Source: Anomaloglossus baeobatrachus (lineage: Eukaryota > Chordata > Amphibia > Anura > Aromobatidae). From it: 64,000 nt of DNA. The translations under genes were made by a program, and so were the position numbers. The notes below the pieces were generated by a model. It saw only the letters and a list, made by a program, of their open reading frames with translations. It did not search any database and had not been told where the DNA came from. The DNA lies in the NCBI RefSeq assembly GCF_048569485.1, contig NC_134364.1, positions 134,868,636-134,932,635 of the forward strand. Reading direction: 5' to 3'. The number at the start of each line of letters is the position of its first letter. Positions within the stretch are counted from its first letter, which is position 1. This document shows positions 9,140 to 21,100 of this stretch, one piece after another.

Positions 9140-12100
9140 GTGAGTGCTGGGGATGGGGGGTGACACTCTGGGGTGAGTGCTGGGGATGGGGGGGCTGACA
9201 CTCTGGGGTGAGTGCTGGGGATGGGGGGTGACACTCTGGGGTGAGTGCTGGGGATGGGGGGGCTGACACTCTGGGGTGAGTGCTGGGGATGGGGGGTGAC
9301 ACTCTGGGGTGAGTGCTGGGGATGGGGGGGCTGACACTCTGGGGTGAGTGCTGGGGACGGGGGGGCTGACACTCTGGGGTGAGTGCTGGGGATGGGGGGG
9401 CTGACACTCTGGGGTGAGTGCTGGGGATGGGGGGTGACACTCTGGGGTGAGTGCTGGGGATGGGGGGGCTGACACTCTGGGGTGAGTGCTGGGGATGGGG
9501 GGGATGACACTCTGGGGTGAGTGCTGGGGACGGGGGGGATGACACTCTGGGGTGAGTGCTGGGGATGGGGGGCTGACACTCTGGGGTGAGTGCTGGGGAT
9601 GGGGGGGATGACACTCTGGGGTGAGTGCTGGGGATGGGGGGGATGACACTCTGGGGTGAGTGCTGGGGATGGGGGGGCTGACACTCTGGGGTGAGTGCTG
9701 GGGATGGGGGGGCTGACACTCTGGGGTGAGTGCTGGGGATGGGGGGGCTGACACTCTGGGGTGAGTGCTGGGGATGGGGGGGCTGACACTCTGGGGTGAG
9801 TGCTGGGGATGGGGGGGCTGACACTCTGGGGTGAGTGCTGGGGACGGGGGGGCTGACACTCTGGGGTGAGTGCTGGGGACGGGGGGGCTGACACTCTGGG
9901 GTGAGTGCTGGGGACGGGGGGGCTGACACTCTGGGGTGAGTGCTGGGGACGGGGGGGCTGACACTCTGGGGTGAGTGCTGGGGATGGGGGGGCTGACACT
10001 CTGGGGTGAGTGCTGGTGATGGGGGGTGACACTCTGGGGTGAGTGCTGGGGATGGGGGGGCTGACACTCTGGGGTGAGTGCTGGGGATGGGGGGGCTGAC
10101 ACTCTGGGGTGAGTGCTGGGGACGGGGGGGCTGACACTCTGGGGTGAGTGCTGGGGACGGGGGGGCTGACACTCTGGGGTGAGTGCTGGGGACGGGGGGG
10201 CTGACACTCTGGGGTGAGTGCTGGGGATGGGGGGGCTGACACTCTGGGGTGAGTGCTGGGGACGGGGGGGCTGACACTCTGGGGTGAGTGCTGGGGATGG
10301 GGGGGCTGACACTCTGGGGTGAGTGCTGGGGATGGGGGAGCTGACACTCTGGGGTGAGTGCTGGGGATGGGGGGGCTGACACTCTGGGGTGAGTGCTGGG
10401 GATGGGGGAGCTGACACTCTGGGGTGAGTGCTGGCGGGGGTGTAAGGTTAGGATCACACTGCTGGACCTGTCTGTGCCGTCCCTTAAGGCTAGTTTCACA
10501 CTTGCGTTGGACGGGATCCGTAGCATTGTGTTGTGTGACGGATGCACCGGATGCGTTGCATATAGTGGCACAACGCATGCTACAGATCGTACAAAATAAC
10601 GCAATCCGTTGTAGTTTTTTTTCCTTGACTTTACACTTCTGAGCATGCGCCGTTGTGTAAAGACAGCTGCGTTAACGGAATCCGTCAAATGACGCATTGT
10701 AACGGAATCCACCACCATAGGCGTCCATTATAAAAACAACGGACGTCTAACGGATTCCTGCAGGTTGCGTTTTTTTGACACTCCGCCAAGCGCAGAAAAA
10801 CGTTACATGCTGCGTTCCATCCGCCTGACGCAGCGTCAAAATAACGACGCTGCGTCGTCCAGCGGATGCAACGCAGACACTTGCGTTACAGTGCGTCGTC
10901 CATACAAGTCTATGGAGAATAGCGCAGTGCGTTAACGGATTGCGCTATTCTCCATAGTGACGGAATGCGCTGAACGCAAGTGTGAAACTAGCCTTAGGCT
11001 GCTTTCACACTACGTCTTTTTAACATGCGTCCTGAACGTTTTTTTGCTGCAAAAGCGGATCCTGCTTTTACAGCAAAAAATGCATGCAAACGCATGTGTT
11101 ACTTTGCAGGATCCTGTCACTGGATGTTTAGGGGCGGGCATTGGAGTCATGTGATCGGGAGTGAGGGGAACTAAACGTGCCAGACTGGGAGCCGGCATCT
11201 GACAGCTGCGAGGCTCGTAACCAAGGTAAACATCGGGTATACTTGCTTGGATACCCGATATTTATCTTGGTTACGAGTGTCTGCAGCTGCTAGGAGCCGG
11301 GCTGCCTGCACACGTAACCAACGTAAACATCGGGTAACTAAGAGAAGTGGTTACCCAATATTTACCTTGGTTACGAGTGTCCGCAGCTCTCAGGTGGAGG
11401 AGAGGGAGGAGAGGAAGGGGGAAAGACAGAGGTAGGAGAGAGAGGGACTGATCACGGAGGCTGGTTCTGGGCATGCTCAGTAGAGCAAGCAGGATCCTGT
11501 CTATCAGCATGCCAGCGTTCACATGCGTTTGCGTGCTGTTTAGTCAGGATCCAGCAATTTGCAGAAGTTGGACGCAGCTCAAAAACGCTACAAGTAGCGT
11601 TTTTGAAAGATGTTAAAAAACTGCAAGTCGCTGGATCCTGACTATAACGCACGCAAACGCAGGTGAACGCATGTTAACGCGAGTCCATTGCAAATGCATT
11701 GAAATGAAAACGCATTTGCACTGGATCCATTTCTGCGTTAAAAAAACGTTCAGGACGCATGTTAAAAAGACGTAATGTGAAAGCAGCCTAAGTTACACTC
11801 ATATGTAAATATTGATGTATACACACAGGCACGGCATATACGGATCTGTGACCCCGGACTGTGATACTCGGCTCTCCTCCTTTTCTTTCTGTAGAGAAGA
11901 CTCCTCTAGTAAAGTCTATGGAGATCCATATAAAGCGGCCAGCACGCTGTGGAGATGCGTCCAATAAAGTCTATGGAGATCCATATAAAGTGGCCAGCAC
12001 GCTGTGGAGACACGGCCAGTAAAGTCTATGGAGATCCATATAAAGTGGCCAGCACGCTGTGGAGATGCGTCCAATAAAGTCTATGGAGATCCATATAAAG

Positions 12101-15100
12101 TGGCCAGCACGCTGTGGAGACACGGCCAGTAAAGTCTATGGAGATCCATATAAAGTGGCCAGCACGCTGTGGAGACACGGCCAGTAAAGCCTATGGAGAT
12201 CCATATAAAGTGGCGAGCACGCTGTGGAGACACGGCCAGTAAAGCCTATGGAGATCCATATAAAGTGGCCAGCACACTCCAGAGACACGGCCAGTAAAGT
12301 CTATGGAGATCCATATAAAGTGGCCAGCACGCTGTGGAGACACGGCCAGTAAAGTCTATGGAGATCCATATAAAGTGGCCAGCACGCTGTGGAGATGCGT
12401 CCAATAAAGTCTATGGAGATCCATATAAAGTGGCCAGCACGCTGCGGAGACACGGCCAGTAAAGTCTATGGAGATCCGTATAAAGCGGCCGGCACACTCC
12501 GGAGACACGGCCAGTAAAGTCTATGGAGATCCATATAAAGTGGCCAGCACGCTGTGGAGACACGGCCAGTAAAGTCTATGGAGATCCATATAAAGTGGCC
12601 AGCACGCTGTGGAGACACGGCCAGTAAAGTCTATGGAGATCCATATAAAGTGGCCAGCACGCTGTGGAGACACGGCCAGTAAAGTCTATGGAGATCCATA
12701 TAAAGTGGCCAGCACGCTGTGGAGACACGGCCAGTAAAGTCTATGGAGATCCATATAAAGCGGCAGGCACACTCCGGAGACGCGGCCAGTAAAGTCTATG
12801 GAGATCTGTATAAAGTGGCCAGCACGCTGCGGAGACACGGCCAGTAAAGTCTATGGAGATCCATATAAAGTGGCCAGCACACTGTGGAGACACGGCCAGT
12901 AAAGTCTATGGAGATCCATATAAAGTGGCCAGCATGCTGCGGAGATGCGGCCAATAAAGTCTATGGAGATCCATATAAAGTGGCCAGCACGCTGTGGAGA
13001 CACGGCCAGTAAAGTCTATGGAGATCCATATAAAGTGGCCAGCACGCTGTGGAGACACGGCCAGTAAAGCCTATGGAGATCCATATAAAGTGGCCAGCAC
13101 ACTGTGGAGACACGGCCAGTAAAGTCTATGGAGATCCATATAAAGTGGCCAGCATGCTGCGGAGATGCGGCCAATAAAGTCTATGGAGATCCATATAAAG
13201 TGGCCAGCATGCTGCGGAGATGTGGCCAATAAAGTCTATGGAGATCCATATAAAGCGGCAGGCACACTCCGGAGACGCGGCCAGTAAAGTCTATGGAGAT
13301 CCGTATAAAGTGGCCAGCACGCTGTGGAGACACGGCCAGTAAAGTCTATGGAGATCCGTATAAAGTGGCCAGCACGCTGTGGAGACACGGCCAGTAAAGT
13401 CTATGGAGATCCGTATAAAGTGGCCAGCACGCTGTGGAGACACGGCCAGTAAAGTCTATGGAGATCCATATAAAGCGGCCGGCACACTCCAGAGACACGG
13501 CCAGTAAAGTCTATGGAGATCTGTATAAAGCGGCCGGCACACTCCGGAGACACGGCCAGTAAAGTCTATGGAGATCTGTATAAAGTGGCCAGCACGCTGT
13601 GGAGACACGGCCAGTAAAGTCTGTGGAGATCCATATAAAGTGGCCAGCACGCTGTGGAGACACGGCCAGTAAAGTCTATGGAGATCCATATAAAGTGGCC
13701 AGCACGCTGTGGAGACACGGCCAGTAAAGCCTATGGAGATCCATATAAAGTGGCCAGCACACTCCAGAGACACGGCCAGTAAAGTCTATGGAGATCCATA
13801 TAAAGTGGCCAGCACGCTGTGGAGACACGGCCAGTAAAGCCTATGGAGATCCATATAAAGTGGCCAGCATGCTGCGGAGATGCGTCCAATAAAGTCTATG
13901 GAGATCCATATAAAGTGGCCAGCACGCTGCGGAGATGCGTCCAATAAAGTCTATGGAGATCCATATAAAGTGGCCAGCACGCTGTGGAGACATGGCCAGT
14001 AAAGTCTATGGAGATCCATATAAAGTGGCCAGCATGCTGCGGAGATGCGGCCAATAAAGTCTATGGAGATCCATATAAAGCGGCAGGCACACTCCGGAGA
14101 CGCGGCCAGTAAAGTCTATGGAGATCCGTATAAAGTGGCCAGCATGCTGTGGAGACACGGCCAGTAAAGTCTATGGAGATCCGTATAAAGTGGCCAGCAC
14201 GCTGTGGAGACACGGCCAGTAAAGTCTATGGAGATCCGTATAAAGTGGCCAGCACGCTGTGGAGACACGGCCAGTAAAGTCTATGGAGATCCATATAAAG
14301 CGGCCGGCACACTCCGGAGACACGGCCAGTAAAGTCTATGGAGATCTGTATAAAGCGGCTGCCACGCTGCGGAGACTCAGCCAGTAAAGTCTATGGAGAT
14401 CCGTATAAAGCGGCTGCCACGCTGCGGAGACTCAGCCAGTAAAGTCTATGGAGATCCGTATAAAGCGGCTGCCACGCTGCGGAGACACGGCCAGTAAAGT
14501 CTATGGAGATCCGTATAAAGCGGCTGCCACGCTGCGGAGACTCAGCACATCAGAGCTTCATGTCTATTGCTATCTCACCATTACAAAGACTCAATTGTAA
14601 AAGTTTTTCAATTCATCTCTGTTCTTTAAAATGGATGAGAGATAAACCGGATGTAAAATAGATGAAACAAGAGAATACACAGACCCTGATTGCAGCGATG
14701 TGTCACTAAGGGTACCGTCACACTTTAGCGACGCAGCAGCGATCCGACCAGCGATCTGACCTGGTCAGGATCGCTGCTGCATCGCTACATGGTCGCTGGT
14801 GAGCTGTCAAACAGGCAGATCTCACCAGCGACCAGTGACCAGCCCCCAGCCAGCAGCGACGCTGCGCTTGCACGGAGCCGGCGTCTGGAAGCTGCGGACA
14901 CTGGTAACTAAGGTAAACATTGGGTATGGTTACCTGATGTTTACCTTAGTTACCAGCGCACACCGCTTAGCTGTGTGTGCAGGGAGCCGGCATCGGCAGC
15001 GTGAGAGCTGCGGAGGCTGGTAACGAAGGTAAATATCGGGTAACCACCTTGATTACCCGATGTTTACCCTGGTTACAGCTTACCGCAGGCTGTCAGACAC

Positions 15101-18100
15101 CGGCTCCTGCTCCCTGCACATTCAGGATTGTTGCTCTCTCGCTGTCACACACAGCGATGTGCGCTTATCAGCGGGAGAGCAACAATAAAAAAACGAACCA
15201 GGGCTGTGTGTAACGAGCAGCGATCTCACAGCAGGGGCCAGATCGCTGCTGATCGCTAATGAGGTCACAAAAACCGTGACTCAGCAGCGATCTCAGTAGC
15301 GATCTCGCTGTGTGTGAAGCACCCCTTACTGGGCTGTTTGCTCTAATTTTGATAAAATCTCTGTTTTATCAGCTGGAGATTATCACTAGCGCAAATATGC
15401 TGCCATGTATCCTGCATATTAATGAGCCCTATAAACAAAACCAAAGACCAAGGGAAAAATTGCAGTGTCATTATAAGGCTGGGGCCACACGGGCACTACT
15501 GCGATCCACTTGCATGAGACTCGGCTCGTGCTGGCAGTACAGCAGAGCCGAGTGTCATGCCTGTGTCCTTGCAACTGAGGTCCGTTTGTGCGAGCAGACC
15601 TCAGCTGCGGGGGGCGTGCCGGCACTCAGGAGGGGAGGGAGGGATTTCTCTCCCTCTCTCCTCCATAGCCGGCTATTGCCATTCTCGCACTGCACTGGCA
15701 GTACACCGGTGTACCGCGAGTGCAGTGCGATTTTTCTCTCGCCCCATTCACTTGAATGGGTGCGAGAGAAAGAGTCTCGGCTTACAGTTGCGGCATGCTG
15801 CGATTGTTTTCTCGGTCCGATTAGGGCTGAGAAAATAATCGCCCATGTGTGCTGACACACAGGCTAGAATTGGTCCGAGGGGAATGCGATGTTTTATCGC
15901 ACTCCACTCGCACTGTTTTTCTCGCCGTGTGGCTTAGCCCTAATAATAATTTATAATTTCCTATGGTTCCCTTATGTACGGATTAATGACTGGAAAAACT
16001 CCATCAACAGTCTACAAATAGTATATGTGTCCCAAAAGAACCACACACACACAGGAGTACAAATTCCATAAAAATTCAATTTTTATTAAACATATAAATA
16101 CACACATTTATAAAATATTATAAATCATCAATCAAGGGGTATGAGGAGGACCCCTACCTAACATCCACCCCCCACAAAAGTAGTCATATGTGTCCGGAAA
16201 ATACACACGAATATGAATCTAGAGGATAAGCAGAGTGTATACATCTCCCCGTCGCCCCTGCCTCCATCCTGCTGAAGAAGCGATAGCGACACGCGTCCGG
16301 GATAGGCGCTGCTTTCCTTCCCCCCACTGCTGTGTGTTCGGTGCTCCCATCTTTGTCCAGTTAATGGTTAAACGGGGCTTTACACGCTGCGACATCGCTA
16401 ATGCGGAGTCGTTGGGGTCACGGATTTTGTGACGCACATCCGGCCGCATTAGCGATGCCGTTGCGTTTGACACCGATAAGCGATTTTGCATCGTTGCAAA
16501 ACCGTGCAAAATCGCTAATCGGCGACACGGGGGTCCATTCTCAATTATCGTTACTGCAGCAGTAACGAAGTTGTTCCTCGTTCCTGCGGCAGCACACATC
16601 GCTCCGTGTGACGCCGCAGGAACGAGGAACCTCTCCTTACCTGCCTCCCGGCCGCTATGAGGAAGGAAGGAGGTGGGCGGGATGTTACGTCCCGCTCATC
16701 TCCGCCCCTCCGCTGCTATTGGGCGGAGGTTCAGTGACGCTTCAGTGACGTTGCTGTGACGCCGCACGGACCGCCCCCTTAGAAAGGAGGCGGTTCGCCC
16801 GTCACAGCGACGTCGCCGGACAGGTAAGTATGTGTGACGGCTGTTGTGCGGCACGGGCAGCGATTTGCCCGTGTCGTGCAACAGATGGGGGCGGGTACCC
16901 ACACTAGCGATATCGGGACCGATCTCAAAGTGTGTAAAGTAGCCTTAAGCCTCTAATACATTGTTCTGTGTGACTAAATAGTTTCTATGTGGTATTTACC
17001 CTGGACTATAGGGGGCTTCATAGAGATTTGTGGCAGCAGACCTCTCTGTAAGCTGATATTAAGCTCTGAGATGTATACACTCTGCTTGTCCTCTAGATTC
17101 ATATTCGTGTGTATTTTCCGGACACATATGACTACTTTTGTGGGGGGTGGATGTTAGGTAGGGGTCCTCCTCATACCCCTTGATTGATGATTTATAATAT
17201 TTTATAAATGTGTGTATTTATATGTTTAATAAAAATTGAATTTTTATGGAATTTGTACTCCTGTGTGTGTGTGGTTCTTTTGGGACACATATACTATTTG
17301 TATATTAATGAGCCCTGTATAACCCTGCCCACTCAACGGATTGGCAGCTTTCTGCCTATGCACAGTGTACACAGAAAGTTGCCAATCAGTGGAGTGGGCT
17401 GGGTTATACAGGGCACATTTTATTTTAAAGGGATTATCTAATTTCAAACTAATTATTATTTATATTCGGACCAGTGAGGACGTCTTGGATGTTACTGGAG
17501 TAAATCTTCCCCTGATGCATGGAGCCATGAATGAGGCATGAATAACACGCTGCGGGGGATGACATGATGTAAGACCCCTTATTAAAGTGCGGTCACAGGG
17601 GCTTTCAGCCTAGTTTTGTGTCTTGTTGTTTTCCCGTTGACATAAATGGAGGACGCTTGAGCATAACAATCCTCATGAGAGTTTCGGGCCTCGCGGAGAG
17701 CGTGGTGTGGAGGCAGCTAGGTGGCTACTGACAGCAGGGAATGGACTCTGAAGATTGATGGGGGCCACACAGTTGGGGACCTGTGATTCCCCTTTATCTG
17801 TTCATCGCTGCCTTTTCCTCAATGAATGGTAACCATATTGTCTCTTTTCAGAGGACTGGCTTCTCGTTGGCACCAAACCGGGACATTTACTTCTGTACAG
17901 AGTCAAAAAAGAGCAAGGTGAGTCGTGCTTCCCGCACGTGTCCCTGTTACAAGGCGCAATGTTACTCCCCGGGCTGTCCGCTCAGGACGGATCCGCTGCT
18001 GACCGCAACCAGGCGACTCGTGAAGAAGAGCGTCAGGCCGGCACCGTCACCCACACACTGCTCTGCCAAAAATAGACAGACCGCTGCACAATGGTCAGCT

Positions 18101-21100
18101 TTTCTGATTTTCTATTTCTGAGTGAAATGTGAATTGTTCTTTATTCTATAAACCACTGACGACGTCTCCGAATTTCCAGCAATAAATTCTGTATTTATTT
18201 TCTGAAAATGAGAAATGGTGATAATAACAGAACAATGCATTGTATTCACACCTCAAATAATGCAAAGAAAACAAGGTCATCATCATTAACACACAACAAT
18301 ACTAATAATGTTTTACCTCAGATGGATTCAGAAATCAATATTTTGTGGAATAATCATGATTATTAATCCCAGCTTTCATGCGTCTTGGCCGCTTTCCACC
18401 AGTCTTCACACTGCTTTTGGGTGACTTTATGCCACTCCTGGTGCAGAAATGTAAGCAGCTCTTCTTTGTTTGATGGATTGAATATCCATCTTCCTCTTGA
18501 TTACATTCCAGAGGTTTTCAGGTTTTCATGGGGTTCAGGTCTGGAGATTGGGCTGGCCATGACAGGGTTTTGATGTGGTGGTCCTTCATCCACACATTCA
18601 TTGACCTCGCTGTGTGGCATGGCGCATTGTCCTGCTGGAATAAACAGTCCTCAGAGCGGGGAACATTGCCTGAGCAGAAGGAAGCAACTGTTTTTCCATG
18701 ATAACCTTGTATGTGGCTTGAGTCATACGTCGTTCGCAAAGGACATATGACTGTGGGGTATTATATTACCTGTATGTGGGGGTGACTGTGGGGTATTATA
18801 TTACCTGTATGTGGGGTGACTGTGGGGTATTATATTACCTGTATGTGGGGTGACTGTGGGGTATTATATTGCCTGTATGTGGGGATGACTGTGGGGCATC
18901 ATATCACCTGTATGTGGGGGTGACTGTGGGGCATCATATTGCCTGTATGTGGGGGTGGCTGTGGGGCATCATATTGCCTGTATGTGGGGGTGACTGTGGG
19001 GTATTATATTACCTGTATGTGGGGTGACTGTGGGGTATTATATTACCTGTATGTGGGGTGACTGTGGGGTATTATATTGCCTGTATGTGGGGATGACTGT
19101 GGGGCATCATATCACCTGTATGTGGGGGTGACTGTGGGGAATCATATTGCCTGTATGTGGGGGTGGCTGTGGGGCATCATATTGCCTGTATGTGGGGGTG
19201 ACTGTGGGGTATTATATTACCTGTATGTGGGGTGACTGTGGGGTATTATATTGCCTGTATGTGGGGATGACTGTGGGGCATCATATCACCTGTATGTGGG
19301 GGTGGCTGTGGGGCATCATATTACCTGTATGTGGGGGTGACTGTGGGGCATCATATTGCCTGTATGTGGGGGTGGCTGTGGGGCATCATATTGCCTGTAT
19401 GTGGGGGTGGCTGTGGGGCTTCATATTACCTGTGTGTGGGGTGGCTGTGGGGCTTCATATTACCTGTGTGTGGGGTAGCTGTGGGGCTTCATATTACCTG
19501 TGTGTGGGGTAGCTGTGGGGCATCATATTACCTGTATGTGGGGGTGGCTGTGGGGCATCATATTGCCTGTATGTGGGGGTGGCTGTGGAGCATCATATTG
19601 CCTGTATGTGGGGGTGGCTGTGGAGCATCATATTACCTGTGTGTGGGGGTGACTGTGGGGCTTCATATTACCTGTGTGTGGGGGTGGCTGTGGGGCATCA
19701 TATTGCCTGTATGTGGGGGTGGCTGTGGAGCATCATATTATCTGTGTGTGGGGGTGACTGTGGGGCTTCATATTACCTGTGTGTGGGGGTGGCTGTGGGG
19801 CATCATATTGCCTGTATGTGGGGGTGGCTGTGGGGCTTCATATATTGTGTGTGTGGTGGGGGGGCCTGCAGGGGTGTCATACTGGGTGTTTGGGGGATAA
19901 GAAATGGGTATGGTTGTATGTCGGACCCTAATGGGATTGTATTGTGTATAAATGACTACTCTAGGTCTGGAGATGAGTGGTCAGGACGTACAGGGCGCGT
20001 CCGTCCCTAGTGTTCGGTGTTGGATGGAGCGGTGGTGCTTGTGCTGTGTGACAATTTGCCCCTTCTCTGCTGGTATTTTCCTTTGTACATGTTACGTTTC
20101 TTTTTTAGGATGTAACCAGTTTGAAGTAATCCTAGAAAAATCCAATAAGAACTTTGCTAAGAAGATTCAGCAGGTGAGGCTCCACTGTGAGGAGAAGCCT
20201 CCGGTGACAGCACCGCACCGTGACAGCACCGCACCGTGACAGCACCGCACCGTGACAGCACCGCACCGTGACAGCACCGCACCGTGACAGCACCGCACCG
20301 TGACAGCACCGCACCGTGACAGCACCGCACCGTGACAGCACCGCACCGTGACAGCACCGCACCGTGACAGCACCGCACCGTGACCGCACCGCACCTTGAC
20401 AGCACCGCACCGTGACAGCACCGCACCTTGACAGCACCGCACCCTGACACCTGATTGTGGTAGAAGTATTACGTGGCCTCACTCTTTTAGAGCTGAAGAT
20501 ATATTTTTCAGTGGTTCTCCACTTTTAGGGGCAAACTGAGCAAGGTACCCCAGCATGCCCCAGGGCTGCATTTCTCTTGAATAGTTGCTCTGTGCTGACA
20601 GTGTCTATTTAATGAGGCCGCGTCTGCGCAGAATAACTGTTCATACCAAGCACAGGCGCTCGGTGCATGAACCATGAACAAACATTTATAGGGAACCTGT
20701 CACCAGATTTGGGGCCTATAAACTGCGGCCACCAACAGTGATTTCTTATATACAGCATTTCAATATGCTTTATATAGGAACCCAGGCTGTGCTGTATAAC
20801 ATAAAAATCACCTTCATTGTACTCACCTAGGGGGGTGGTCCGGTCAGATGAGTGTCACTGCTCTCCGGTCCGGCACTTCCTGTCTGCAGCAGTCTCCGTC
20901 TCTTTTGAGGCCCGTGTGCGTGGCGCATCCTACGTCATGCACATTGGCATTGAGGTCCTGCGCAGGACAAATCACAGTATTGTAGTGCGCATGTGCAGGC
21001 GATTTTTTAACCCTTCCTCATGCTTGCGCATTGCAGCACTTTGATCAGCCTTCAGAAGGGCAGAGAATAGTGCACCTGTGCAGGACCTCAGTGCCAGCCT

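Noticed and set aside
8296-10718. Ser/Pro/His-rich minus-strand frames of 450-760 residues
   Set aside because: Translations of the splice-donor array and the upstream array on the wrong strand; three overlapping frames are equally open and overlap VPS39 exon 1.
14799-17541. Short frames of 60-180 residues in intron 1
   Set aside because: They lie in MITEs and foldback arms, often on both strands of the same palindrome, with no recognisable protein.
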